A stretch of DNA of 64,000 nucleotides. Origin: Denitrificimonas halotolerans. Its GTDB lineage: Bacteria > Pseudomonadota > Gammaproteobacteria > Pseudomonadales > Pseudomonadaceae. Shown piece by piece: positions 44,972-53,905 of the stretch. The notes beneath the pieces are model-generated. The model was not told the origin of the DNA, searched no databases, and saw only the letters and a list, made by a program, of their open reading frames with translations. Each line of letters starts with the position of its first letter. Position 1 is the first letter of the stretch. A program made the position numbers and the translations under genes. Where the stretch lies: NCBI RefSeq assembly GCF_034259425.1, contig NZ_JAXIVU010000001.1, positions 62,001 to 126,000 of the forward strand, in the 5' to 3' direction.

Positions 44972-46402
44972 TTACCGCGTAATCTGTACCGCTATTGCCT
45001 CAGCAAAGCCCTCTGGAAATGGCGGCAACAACCCCCACTCACCCCGAGGATCTACCGGCGCACCGCGAAACACTGTACGCGCATGACTGAACTCAAGAAA
45101 ACCTTCGCGCCCATGATAATGCCCCATACCAGATGCACCCACCCCACCGAAAGGCGCATCCTCCATCGCCGCATGCATTAACGCATCATTTAAAGTCACA
45201 CCACCGGACAAGGTATGCTCCAGCACATAACTTTGCTCAGCCTCGTCCTCACCAAAGTAATACAAAGCTAGCGGACGCTCACCACTGTTAATCTCTTCTA
45301 CTACATGCTTGATATCGCTGTAGGTCAACACCACCACCGCTGGTCCAAAAATTTCTTCTTGCATAATTGCGGACAACAACGGCGGATTCACCACTACACT
45401 CAACGGGCGCTTGCGCCCTTGCTGAGACACCTCAACATCAGGGCAATGAATAATTTCCGCACCCTCCTCACGCGCTTCGGCCAAATAACCATCCAAGCGC
45501 GCCATATGCTGCTCATTCACCACAGATACAAAATCTGGATTATTCTCAACCTGCGGATAAAGCTGACTGTAAGCCTCGCGGAATGCCTGCAAAAATGCTT
45601 CGCGCGCCATCACAGGCACATAAATCAAATCTGGAGAAATACAGAGCTGCCCACCATTCATACCCTTAGCCACAGCCAGGCGACGCGCAGCTTCTGCTAT
45701 ATCCGCACTCTCACCAATCACCACCGGTGACTTACCGCCTAACTCAAGTGTAACGGGTACCAAGTGCTCTGCAGCGGCACGCATAATTTTCTTACCCACT
45801 TGAGTGCTACCTGTAAAGACTAAATGATCAAACGGCATACCAGCAAAAGCCTGACCAATTTCAACTCCACCAGTAATAATGGCCACATCCATAGGATCAA
45901 AGTACTGACCAATCAGTTTAGCCAGCAGCTCAGCTGTAGCCGGCACAACTTCAGAAGGTTTGAGCACTGCACGATTACCTGCGGCTAAAGCAGAAGCCAA
46001 GGGGCTGAATAAAGTAAATAATGGTGCATTCCAAGTACCGATAATACCGACTGTACCTTTAGGCTTATACTGCACCCACGCCTCAGCCCCCAACTGATCA
46101 TAAGGCGCAAATACAGATCGTTTATCCTCCACAACCCACTGCTCAAGATTGTCACGCGCATGCTTAAGTGAGGTCAACGAGCCGAGCACATCATTCATCA
46201 GACTAAACCCTGCCGGACGCCCACCAAAGTCAGCATCCATTGCCGCACATAACGCTTGATGATGATCAACAAGCAAGTCAATAGCCACCTGCAGACGGCG
46301 CTTGCGCGTAGCAACATCAACCAACCCCTGCTTGTCTGTCGCTTCTCTATGTAAGCGCAACAAGTCAGATAACGCCTGCGATGTTTCTAATTGAGTAGTC
46401 AT
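44972..46402 (-). CDS. Aldehyde dehydrogenase, candidate steroid side-chain aldehyde dehydrogenase
   Basis: A 476-residue ALDH. The glutamate motif is LELGGKSPVV (about residues 212-221) and the catalytic cysteine is in GMNGGQLCISPD (about 251). FTGSTQVGKK is the cofactor loop. It resembles the coniferyl-aldehyde-dehydrogenase subgroup, to which Sad of bile-acid-degrading Pseudomonas, as I recall, also belongs. Sad oxidises the C22 steroid aldehyde from Sal-type aldol cleavage. It is single-gene, with AAGGAG before the ATG and operator H at 66 bp. Confidence 0.82.
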   Translation of the reverse strand: MTTQLETSQALSDLLRLHREATDKQGLVDVATRKRRLQVAIDLLVDHHQALCAAMDADFGGRPAGFSLMNDVLGSLTSLKHARDNLEQWVVEDKRSVFAPYDQLGAEAWVQYKPKGTVGIIGTWNAPLFTLFSPLASALAAGNRAVLKPSEVVPATAELLAKLIGQYFDPMDVAIITGGVEIGQAFAGMPFDHLVFTGSTQVGKKIMRAAAEHLVPVTLELGGKSPVVIGESADIAEAARRLAVAKGMNGGQLCISPDLIYVPVMAREAFLQAFREAYSQLYPQVENNPDFVSVVNEQHMARLDGYLAEAREEGAEIIHCPDVEVSQQGRKRPLSVVVNPPLLSAIMQEEIFGPAVVVLTYSDIKHVVEEINSGERPLALYYFGEDEAEQSYVLEHTLSGGVTLNDALMHAAMEDAPFGGVGASGMGHYHGREGFLEFSHARTVFRGAPVDPRGEWGLLPPFPEGFAEAIAVQITR

Positions 46403-46467
46403 AAGCTCTCCTTATTGTATTTATATTTAGGTTCTAATTTTAGCTTAAAAGTAGCGCCTCCTTACCG

Positions 46468-46487
46468 CCTCGTCTATTCAGACGACA
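46468..46487 (-). promoter_or_regulatory. Candidate operator box H (upstream of aldehyde dehydrogenase)
   Basis: Read toward the gene it is TGTCGTCT-GAAT-AGACGAGG, the most symmetric copy (GTCGTCT/AGACGA). The edge is 66 bp from the start codon. Confidence 0.65.
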
Positions 46488-46531
46488 GCAAGCCAAAGGG
46501 CCTTAACCAAGGCGTTTAAACAGACAAATCC

Positions 46532-46551
46532 GATAGTCCATTGAGACGATG
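46532..46551 (+). promoter_or_regulatory. Candidate operator box I (upstream of hsaB operon)
   Basis: GATAGTCC-ATTG-AGACGATG on the plus strand, edge 65 bp from the hsaB start. Its centre is 64 bp from that of box H in the shared divergent promoter region. Confidence 0.68.
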
Positions 46552-46615
46552 TTTAACCTTAGCCCCCCCACGATACTTACAACCAACATAGCATGAATAA
46601 AAGAGGTGCCTAACC

Positions 46616-47620
46616 ATGGCCAAAGCCAGCTTCGACCCGCAGGAATTTCGCTCTGCACTGAGCACGTTTACCACGGGCGTTACCATTATTACTACGCGAG
46701 CCGAAAACGGCGATCCAGTCGGCATCACTGCAAACAGCTTTAACTCGGTATCTTTGAACCCACCGATGGTGCTGTGGAGCCTTGATAAGTCGGCCATGAG
46801 CCTACCTGCGTTCACAAGCAACAAACACTGGAATGTGCACATTCTCTCCGTTGAACAGGAAGCCTTATCAGGCCGCTTTGCTTCCCGAGGAGAAGATAAG
46901 TTTAAAGGTTTGGAGCTCGATACGGGCATCAACAACATTCCTTTATTAAAAAATTGCACCGCACGCTTTAACTGTCGCACCGCCTTTATTTATGAAGGTG
47001 GTGATCACATGATCTTTGTCGGTGAAGTGTTAGGCTTTGATAAGTCAGAGCGTCCACCTTTAGCTTTCCAAAGCGGACAATATGCTCTTGCTGCACGCAA
47101 ACCTCGTGAAGGCGTCCAGCTCGGCGCTACACCACCGCCAGAGTGCAGCTACACTGAAGATTTGCTCGGTTACCTTGCAGGCCGCGCCCACTTCCAGTTG
47201 GTTGCAGCCCTACAAAATGTATTAAAAACACAACAACTCAATGAGCAGCAGTTTTTCATTCTCTCTGTATTAAGCATTCAAGACAGCCTAACCATTGAAG
47301 AGATCAACACCTTTGTTGATTACACCGGTGGCGCTGTAACACTCGAAGATATGGCGGCACTTGAAGAACAGGACTACGTTGTACTGGTGAAGAAAAACGG
47401 CTCAAGCAGATACGTCTTAACAGCCAACGGCCGCGAAGCTTCACTCAAGCAGATTGCCGTAGCCAAAGCAGTAGAAGAACAAATTGCCGACCAAATTGGT
47501 GCCGGTGATGTTGAAGCCTTGAAGATACTGTTCAAGCGTCTGATTAAAGCAACGGATCCTGGTTTGCCAGACCTTTGGGCCACCAAAGAAGAAAACGACG
47601 CAAAAAAAACAGCCTCATAA
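46616..47620 (+). CDS. hsaB: 3-HSA hydroxylase flavin reductase (HsaB/TesA1) with MarR-like C-terminal domain
   Basis: A 334-residue protein. Residues 1-165 are an HpaC-type flavin reductase (FTTGVTIITTRAENGDPVG, ITANSFNSVSLNPPMVLWSL, FVGEVLGF). Residues about 180-330 form a winged-helix MarR-like domain (LNEQQFFILSVLSIQD, YVLTANGREASLKQI). The C1 reductase of Acinetobacter p-hydroxyphenylacetate hydroxylase has the same architecture, with the MarR-like part inhibiting until substrate binds. Similar allosteric control by a secosteroid phenol is inference. It supplies reduced flavin to HsaA. First gene of a seven-gene operon. Confidence 0.87.
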   Translation: MAKASFDPQEFRSALSTFTTGVTIITTRAENGDPVGITANSFNSVSLNPPMVLWSLDKSAMSLPAFTSNKHWNVHILSVEQEALSGRFASRGEDKFKGLELDTGINNIPLLKNCTARFNCRTAFIYEGGDHMIFVGEVLGFDKSERPPLAFQSGQYALAARKPREGVQLGATPPPECSYTEDLLGYLAGRAHFQLVAALQNVLKTQQLNEQQFFILSVLSIQDSLTIEEINTFVDYTGGAVTLEDMAALEEQDYVVLVKKNGSSRYVLTANGREASLKQIAVAKAVEEQIADQIGAGDVEALKILFKRLIKATDPGLPDLWATKEENDAKKTAS

Positions 47621-47639
47621 TAAGAACAAGGAAATCAGC

Positions 47640-48413
47640 ATGAACCTCATTGAGCGATTCAGCCTTGCCAATAGTGTGGCCATTATTACAGGCTCAGGCA
47701 AAGGTATAGGCCGAGCCATTGCGATTGCTTACGCTGAAGCCGGTGCTAAAGTTGTTTGCGCCGCCCGCACTTTAGCGGATGTGGAAGCAGTCGCACAAGA
47801 AATCTGCAGTAATGGCGGTGATGCCATTGCCGTAGCTTGTGACGTAACCAGTGAAAATGACCGTACTGCATTGGTACAAAAAGCCATAGATACATTTGGC
47901 AAGATCACTCACCTCGTCAACAACGCTGGCGGCGGCGGGCCCAATGATCCCTTGCAAATGCCTTGGCAAGAATTCGATCGCTTACTGAACTTTAATGTGA
48001 CCTGCCCTTATCACTTGATGCAACTGTGTGTACCACATATGCGCGAAGCCGGCGGCGGCAATATTCTCAATATTACCTCCGTCGCGGCGCGCTATGTACA
48101 ACCGAACTTCAGTTCTTACGGTACAGCCAAAGCAGCTTTGGTGCAGTTAACCAAGCTGCTGTCCCAAGACTTTGCACCCGAAATTCGGGTTAACGCTATA
48201 TCGCCAGGTCCAATCATGACCGACGCCCTCAACAAGGTTATGCCAGATCAAGTTAAAGCCATTATGACCGCAAACACACCTCTTAAGCGTTTAGGTGAAG
48301 TAGAAGACATTGCTGCGGCAGCACTTTATCTAGCTTCACCCGCTTCGGGCTGGGTCTCTGGCAAGATCATTGATATTGACGGCGGTGCAGACGTCAGCGT
48401 TTTCCCAAGTTAA
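47640..48413 (+). CDS. SDR, 7alpha-hydroxysteroid-dehydrogenase-like
   Basis: A 257-residue SDR. TGSGKGIG is the cofactor loop, NNAGGGGPND follows, then catalytic NITSVAAR and YGTAK. The pieces NNAGGGGP, SPGPIMTDALNKV, TPLKRLGE and SPASGWVSGKIIDIDGG closely parallel Escherichia coli 7alpha-HSDH (HdhA) as I recall it. That enzyme oxidises the 7alpha-hydroxyl of bile acids. Its place directly after hsaB suggests bile acids among the substrates. Another regiospecificity or a beta-hydroxyacyl-CoA substrate is possible. Confidence 0.8.
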   Translation: MNLIERFSLANSVAIITGSGKGIGRAIAIAYAEAGAKVVCAARTLADVEAVAQEICSNGGDAIAVACDVTSENDRTALVQKAIDTFGKITHLVNNAGGGGPNDPLQMPWQEFDRLLNFNVTCPYHLMQLCVPHMREAGGGNILNITSVAARYVQPNFSSYGTAKAALVQLTKLLSQDFAPEIRVNAISPGPIMTDALNKVMPDQVKAIMTANTPLKRLGEVEDIAAAALYLASPASGWVSGKIIDIDGGADVSVFPS

Positions 48414-48438
48414 CACTTCAGGTTTAAGAGACATCATC

Positions 48439-49233
48439 ATGATTAACGACACAGTGATCAAACAACTCGGCGACGAGCTTTATGAAGCGCTTCAGTCCCG
48501 TACTAGCCTGTCTCCCCTCATCGAGCGCTATCCTGACATGACGCTCGAACAAGCCTATCAGGTTTCCCTACAGTTTCTACAGCGTCGCGAAGCCGCTGGA
48601 CAAAAACTGATCGGCAAGAAAATAGGGGTCACATCAAAAGCTGTGCAAGATATGCTCAATGTGCACCAGCCGGATTTTGGCTTCCTAACCGATGCCATGC
48701 ACGTGGAAGATGGTAGTACTGTAAGTATGGCGGAGCATCTATTAGTGCAACCCCGCGCAGAAGGTGAAATCGCCTTTATTCTAAAAGAAGATCTGAACGG
48801 CCCTGGCATCACTGCCGATGATGTGCTTGCAGCAACTGAATACGTTGTCCCTTGTTTTGAGATTGTTGATTCTCGAATTCAAGATTGGAAAATCACTATC
48901 CAAGACACCGTTGCCGACAATGCATCTTGCGGCGTGTTCGCTCTCGGTGCAGCACGCATCGATCCACGCACCCTCGATCTAGCCAAGGTTGAACTCACTA
49001 TGAGCAAAAATGGTGAGCCTGCCGGTCAGGGTCTAGGCTCCGCTGTACAAGGCCACCCTTGCGAGGCCGTTGCTTGGCTCGCAAACACTTTAGGCAAGCT
49101 AGGCATTCCATTCCGCAAAGGTGAAATTATCCTTTCCGGCGCACTGGCCCCCTTGGTCCCCGTCACTGCTGGCGACCGTATCGAAATGAACATCACCGGA
49201 CTCGGCTCTGCCAGTCTGACGTTTACCGACTGA
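48439..49233 (+). CDS. hsaE: 2-hydroxyhexa-2,4-dienoate hydratase (HsaE/TesE)
   Basis: A 264-residue fumarylacetoacetate-hydrolase-fold hydratase, start at the ATG 48439 (the earlier frame overlaps the SDR). GKKIGVTSKAVQDMLNVHQPDFG and RAEGEIAFIL carry the metal-binding glutamates, and VVPCFEIVDSRIQDWK follows. It hydrates the dienoate released by HsaD to 4-hydroxy-2-oxohexanoate. It is followed by hsaG and hsaF, the classic meta-pathway order. Confidence 0.9.
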   Translation: MINDTVIKQLGDELYEALQSRTSLSPLIERYPDMTLEQAYQVSLQFLQRREAAGQKLIGKKIGVTSKAVQDMLNVHQPDFGFLTDAMHVEDGSTVSMAEHLLVQPRAEGEIAFILKEDLNGPGITADDVLAATEYVVPCFEIVDSRIQDWKITIQDTVADNASCGVFALGAARIDPRTLDLAKVELTMSKNGEPAGQGLGSAVQGHPCEAVAWLANTLGKLGIPFRKGEIILSGALAPLVPVTAGDRIEMNITGLGSASLTFTD

Positions 49234-49258
49234 GTCGATTATCGGAGAGCAAACCACT

Positions 49259-50155
49259 ATGAGTAAAAAAATTCGTTGCGCCATCATTGGCCCCGGCAAC
49301 ATCGGCACTGACCTACTGTATAAAATCCAACGAAGCGAGTTTCTAGAAGCCGTTTGGATGGTTGGTATTGATGCAACTTCTGAAGGTCTATCCCGAGCTA
49401 AAGAGATGGGACTTAAAATCACTTCTGACGGCGTTGATGGCCTACTGCCACACGTTAAAGCAGATGATATCCGTATCGCCTTTGATGCGACCTCAGCCTA
49501 CGTGCATGCTGAAAACAGCCGTAAACTGAATGAGCTCGGTGTGCTTATGGTTGACCTCACACCAGCCGCAATTGGTCCTTTCTGCGTGCCACCGGTCAAC
49601 TTAGAAGACAGTTTGAATACCGGCACACTCAACGTCAACATGGTGACCTGTGGCGGCCAAGCAACCATTCCACTCGTAGCTGCAGTCTCTCAAGTACAGC
49701 CTGTCGAGTACGCTGAAATCATTGCAACAGCAGCATCCAAGTCAGTTGGCCCTGGTACGCGCAAAAATATCGATGAATTTACCCGCACCACTGCAAGCGC
49801 AGTAGAAAAAGTGGGAGGCGCTAAAAAAGGTAAAGCAATCATTATCATCAACCCTGCTGAACCACCTTTAATGATGCGAGATACGGTGCACTGCTTAGTT
49901 GAAGGCGAGCCAGACCAAGAAGCTATTACCGCATCCATTCATGCCATGATTGCTCAAGTACAAAAATATGTACCTGGCTACACCTTAGTCAACGGCCCTG
50001 TATTTGATGGCAATCGCGTTTCAATTTTCATGGAAGTTGAAGGTCTCGGAGACTTCTTACCTAAGTACGCAGGCAACCTCGATATTATGACTGCAGCTGC
50101 AGCTCGTACTGCTGAAATGTTCGCTGAAAAACTACTCACCCAGACTGTGGCTTAA
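49259..50155 (+). CDS. hsaG: Acylating acetaldehyde/propionaldehyde dehydrogenase (HsaG/TesF)
   Basis: A 298-residue enzyme of the DmpF/BphJ type. NAD site IIGPGNIGTDLLYK (about 9-22) and catalytic Cys in MVTCGGQATIP (about residue 130). It converts the aldehyde made by HsaF to acyl-CoA. HsaF-HsaG form a channeling complex in known systems, and they are adjacent here (10-base gap). In the steroid pathway the product would be propanoyl-CoA. Confidence 0.92.
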   Translation: MSKKIRCAIIGPGNIGTDLLYKIQRSEFLEAVWMVGIDATSEGLSRAKEMGLKITSDGVDGLLPHVKADDIRIAFDATSAYVHAENSRKLNELGVLMVDLTPAAIGPFCVPPVNLEDSLNTGTLNVNMVTCGGQATIPLVAAVSQVQPVEYAEIIATAASKSVGPGTRKNIDEFTRTTASAVEKVGGAKKGKAIIIINPAEPPLMMRDTVHCLVEGEPDQEAITASIHAMIAQVQKYVPGYTLVNGPVFDGNRVSIFMEVEGLGDFLPKYAGNLDIMTAAAARTAEMFAEKLLTQTVA

Positions 50156-50165
50156 GGAGACTGTT

Positions 50166-51197
50166 ATGGACCTGAAAGGCAAAAAAATCACCGTTCACGA
50201 TATGTGCCTACGTGACGGTATGCACCCCAAGCGCCACCAAATCTCTCTGGATGAGATGAAATCAATCGCTCAAGGCCTAGATGCCGCCGGCGTCCCACTT
50301 ATTGAAGTGACGCATGGTGACGGATTAGGCGGATCTTCAGTGAACTACGGTTTTCCTGCGCACACCGATGAGGAATACTTGTCCGCAGTGATTCCCCTGA
50401 TGAAAAACGCTAAAGTCTCAGCCCTACTGTTGCCTGGTATCGGTACAGTGGATCACTTACATATGGCTAAAGATCTCGGCGTCAATACCATCCGCGTTGC
50501 AACCCACTGCACCGAAGCGGATGTTTCTGAGCAGCACATCACTGAAGCCCGCAAACTCGGTATGGACACTGTTGGCTTCTTAATGATGGCACACATGAAC
50601 AGTCCTGAAGGTTTGACTAAGCAAGCTAAACTGATGGAAAGCTTCGGTGCAAACTGCATTTACATCACGGACTCGGCTGGCTATATGCTGCCACACGATG
50701 TACATGCACGTATCTCAGCCATTCGCGCCGCTCTAGGTGATGACATTGAGATCGGTTTCCACGGTCACCACAACCTCTCTATGGGTGTATCGAACTCCAT
50801 CGCTGCTATTGAAGCAGGTGCCACGCGCATTGATGCTGCCTGTGCAGGTTTAGGCGCAGGTGCGGGTAATACCCCAATGGAAGTACTGATCGCTGTTTGT
50901 GATCGCATGGGGATTGAAACCGGTGTGGATGTGTTTGGCATTCAAGATGTTGCAGAAGATCTGGTTGTGCCTATTATGGACTTCCCAATCCGCAGTGACC
51001 GCGACGCGCTCACCATGGGTTATGCAGGCGTCTATGGTTCATTCTTACTGTTCGCTAAACGCGCCGAAGCAAAATACGGTGTGTCTGCTCGCGAAATCCT
51101 AGTGGAAATGGGACGCCGTGGCATGGTCGGTGGCCAGGAAGATATGATCGAAGACACAGCGTTAACTTTACTGAAAAAACGTCAGGCATCAGCCTAA
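50166..51197 (+). CDS. hsaF: 4-hydroxy-2-oxoacid aldolase (HsaF/TesG)
   Basis: A 343-residue aldolase of the DmpG/BphI type. VHDMCLRDGMHPKRHQ carries the catalytic Arg and metal-binding Asp, and GFHGHHNLSMGVSN the metal-binding histidines. ACAGLGAGAGNTP follows. It cleaves 4-hydroxy-2-oxohexanoate to pyruvate and propanal, which passes to HsaG. TAAGGAGA precedes the ATG. Confidence 0.92.
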   Translation: MDLKGKKITVHDMCLRDGMHPKRHQISLDEMKSIAQGLDAAGVPLIEVTHGDGLGGSSVNYGFPAHTDEEYLSAVIPLMKNAKVSALLLPGIGTVDHLHMAKDLGVNTIRVATHCTEADVSEQHITEARKLGMDTVGFLMMAHMNSPEGLTKQAKLMESFGANCIYITDSAGYMLPHDVHARISAIRAALGDDIEIGFHGHHNLSMGVSNSIAAIEAGATRIDAACAGLGAGAGNTPMEVLIAVCDRMGIETGVDVFGIQDVAEDLVVPIMDFPIRSDRDALTMGYAGVYGSFLLFAKRAEAKYGVSAREILVEMGRRGMVGGQEDMIEDTALTLLKKRQASA

Positions 51198-51216
51198 CGC
51201 CTTTGAGGCATTATAT

Positions 51217-52512
51217 ATGGGTAGTCGTGGATTAGGCTGGCGTATACACGGTTTTCTTGCGCTACTGGTGGTAACTTACGCTGGAAGCTTTATGGGTCGA
51301 CAAATCATGTCCGTCATGATTGAGCCCATCAAACAAGAGTTCCAAGTCAGCGATGCTGCAATGGGGTTAATCTCAGGTTTAGCATTCGCTATTGTATACG
51401 CCTTCTTAGGGCTACCCGCTGGCCGCCTATCTGACCGTTACACACGCACGCGAGTACTGGCTATAACCTTAGGGTTATGGGCTTTTGCAACCTTGCTGTG
51501 CGGCTTTGCGATAAGTTTTTGGATGCTGCTTTTAGCACGGATGCTGGTTGCAGCTGCGGAAGCACCCGTTACACCTGCCTCTTTATCTCTTATTTCAGAC
51601 CTTTATCCGCCACACCGTCGTTCCTTAGCAATCAGCTTTTTCACCGGTGCTCCGACCCTCTCCAGTATTATTGGGCTGAGCTTAGGTGCCTGGATCATTG
51701 ACACCTATGGCTGGCGTACAGGATTCTATGCCATTGGTACACCACTGATTCTGATGTCACTGATTTTTAGCTTTTTCATTAAAGAGCCTCAACGCGGACA
51801 ATGGGACACCGGCGGCGGCACAGAACCACCGAGAGACCGACTGTTCCAAGCAGCTGTCAAACTAATCAAAAACAACGCATGTTTTATTCTCATCGGGGCA
51901 AGTGCTATTACCACCTTTAGTGCATTCTCATTTGCCATGTGGAACACTACTTTTCTGGTTCGCTCTCATGATTTACCGCTACAACATGCTGGTATTTTAG
52001 CCGGCGTAGTCACAGGCCTGAGTGCGGCTATCGGCAGTATTTTTAGTGGTTGGCTCACCGACCGCTTGATTGTAAAAAATAGAGATTGGCTGGTTGGGAT
52101 ACCTATTATTGGGCACTTTGCTGCAACAGCAGCGATGATCGCCTACCTTTTCGCCCCTTCTGGCATTGCTTTTAGCATCGCAGATGTACCCGTACCAACG
52201 GCTATGTTTTGGTGTGCTGTGTCGGGTTTCTTTACTGTATTTTGGGTCGCACCCTCTTTTAACCTGCTGTCCCAATTAGTTACACAATGGCAGCGAGCCA
52301 CAGCATTTGCCCTACAAACTGTTTTCACCACCCTGTTCGGCGTGGGCTTAGGCCCTTTAGTAACGGGCGCGCTCAGCGATACTTTGATCCCTTACACAGG
52401 CGAAGAGTCGCTGCGTTATGCTCTGATCATCGTCAGCAGCACCGTGATTATTCCTGTATTTATGCTTTGGAGCTTATTGCGCTCTAAACCATGGTTGCAG
52501 CGTGAAGCATAA
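51217..52512 (+). CDS. MFS transporter, related to the copy at 27070
   Basis: A 431-residue transporter with about twelve hydrophobic segments. The A-motif GLPAGRLSDRYTRTRV (about 65-80) and the early SVMIEPIKQEFQVSDAAMG closely match the MFS at 27070, so the two are paralogues. It follows hsaF by 19 bases with GAGG eight bases before the ATG. It likely moves steroids, steroid acids or pathway intermediates across the inner membrane. Confidence 0.85.
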   Translation: MGSRGLGWRIHGFLALLVVTYAGSFMGRQIMSVMIEPIKQEFQVSDAAMGLISGLAFAIVYAFLGLPAGRLSDRYTRTRVLAITLGLWAFATLLCGFAISFWMLLLARMLVAAAEAPVTPASLSLISDLYPPHRRSLAISFFTGAPTLSSIIGLSLGAWIIDTYGWRTGFYAIGTPLILMSLIFSFFIKEPQRGQWDTGGGTEPPRDRLFQAAVKLIKNNACFILIGASAITTFSAFSFAMWNTTFLVRSHDLPLQHAGILAGVVTGLSAAIGSIFSGWLTDRLIVKNRDWLVGIPIIGHFAATAAMIAYLFAPSGIAFSIADVPVPTAMFWCAVSGFFTVFWVAPSFNLLSQLVTQWQRATAFALQTVFTTLFGVGLGPLVTGALSDTLIPYTGEESLRYALIIVSSTVIIPVFMLWSLLRSKPWLQREA

Positions 52513-52555
52513 CAACAACACTGTTCCAATATAGCTCCTAGCTAAAGGATGCCCC

Positions 52556-53863
52556 ATGTTTAATTCTAATCATAAAATGTCATCTGCACTGCGTTGGCTG
52601 CCGTCAGTCTGTCTTGGCATCGCTCTGAGTAGTGGTGCTGTAGCCCAAGAGACTTCAGCATCCAAACAACCTTGGATGCAAGGCTTTCCTCCTGATAACG
52701 AACACATCATTCGCAATACGGATAGTGATTTTTTTACAGGAGAAAAACTGCGCTGGACAGTGTGCAATTTAGGCACTTTATTTCCAAATAAAATCCTACA
52801 CCGCGGGCTCAATCCAGCACATCATTTTGAATACAATCTAGATCCGTCTATTGCTGAAATATCCTTTACACCGCTGAATAGTCAACAGCCCATGTCTTGG
52901 GATGAAGCCTTCAGCGCCAACTATACCGACGGGCTCATCGTGCTGCATCAAGGCAAAATTGTATATGAACGCTATGCCGGCTGTCTCAACGAGTTGGGCA
53001 TACATGCCAGCATGTCTGTCACTAAGTCTTTAATAGGCTTGCTCGCAGAGACGCTCATTGCTGAAGGCCTGCTAGACGAAACAGCATTAGCAGCACAAAT
53101 CGTTCCTGAACTTACAAACAGTGCTTTTGGTAACGCCACTGTACGACACATTCTAAACATGACCACATCTCTTAAATACAGTGAAGACTACAGCGACCCG
53201 AATGCAGATGTTTGGCAATATGGTGCTGCAACCAGTCCGCTACCTATGCCTGCCGACTACCAAGGCCCACGCAGCTACTTCGAATACCTGCAGTCGGTTA
53301 AAAAGGAAGGGGAACATGGACAAGCCTTCGCATATAAAACCATTAACACTGACGCTTTAGGTTGGATCATTTCGCGCAGTACTGGACAATCTATTTCTGA
53401 TTTGCTTTCAGAGCGTCTCTGGCAACCTATGGGTGCTGAACAATCAGCTATTTTCACAGTTGACTCTATTGGTACGCCTTTTGCTGGCGGAGGGTTAAGT
53501 GCTGGACTCCGCGATTTAGCACGTATTGGTCAACTGATGCTCAATGAAGGTCAATTCAACGGTAAACAGTTAATTCCAGCCCAAGCGGTGCGCAGTATCA
53601 GCGTTGGAGGAGATCCTCAACTGTTTGCTAAAGCAGGCTATAGCACGCTCCCGAATGGAAGCTATAAAAGTATGTGGTGGTCTTATCACAATGCCAACGG
53701 TGCCTACGCAGCCCGCGGCATTCACGGACAAACCATTTACATCGATCCAAGCGCTAAAATGGTAATTGTACGTTTTGCCTCCCACCCTCAAGCAGCGAAT
53801 ACCCATAATGACCCAACTTCTTTGCCTGCATACCAAGCGGTTGCAGATTATCTGAGTCAATAA
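52556..53863 (+). CDS. Exported serine hydrolase of the class C beta-lactamase/6-aminohexanoate hydrolase family
   Basis: A 435-residue protein with a signal peptide ending near AVAQET (about residue 31). The catalytic S-x-x-K is in ASMSVTKSLIG (about 158), then the Tyr region LKYSEDYSD and a C-terminal GIHGQTIYID motif where KTG would be. This is the penicillin-binding/EstB esterase fold rather than an antibiotic lactamase. At the end of the hsaBEGF operon it may hydrolyse a steroid ester or conjugated bile acid in the periplasm. Substrate unknown. Confidence 0.8.
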   Translation: MFNSNHKMSSALRWLPSVCLGIALSSGAVAQETSASKQPWMQGFPPDNEHIIRNTDSDFFTGEKLRWTVCNLGTLFPNKILHRGLNPAHHFEYNLDPSIAEISFTPLNSQQPMSWDEAFSANYTDGLIVLHQGKIVYERYAGCLNELGIHASMSVTKSLIGLLAETLIAEGLLDETALAAQIVPELTNSAFGNATVRHILNMTTSLKYSEDYSDPNADVWQYGAATSPLPMPADYQGPRSYFEYLQSVKKEGEHGQAFAYKTINTDALGWIISRSTGQSISDLLSERLWQPMGAEQSAIFTVDSIGTPFAGGGLSAGLRDLARIGQLMLNEGQFNGKQLIPAQAVRSISVGGDPQLFAKAGYSTLPNGSYKSMWWSYHNANGAYAARGIHGQTIYIDPSAKMVIVRFASHPQAANTHNDPTSLPAYQAVADYLSQ

Positions 53864-53871
53864 CTGCTTAT

Positions 53872-53893
53872 ATTGCGGGGGCAACCCCGCAAT
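53872..53893. terminator. Stem-loop between convergent genes
   Basis: Perfect 9-bp stem ATTGCGGGG/CCCCGCAAT with a four-base GCAA loop between the stop of the serine hydrolase and that of the EthD gene. There is no T-run on either strand, so termination efficiency is uncertain. Confidence 0.5.
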
Positions 53894-53905
53894 AGCTCAT
53901 GCAGC

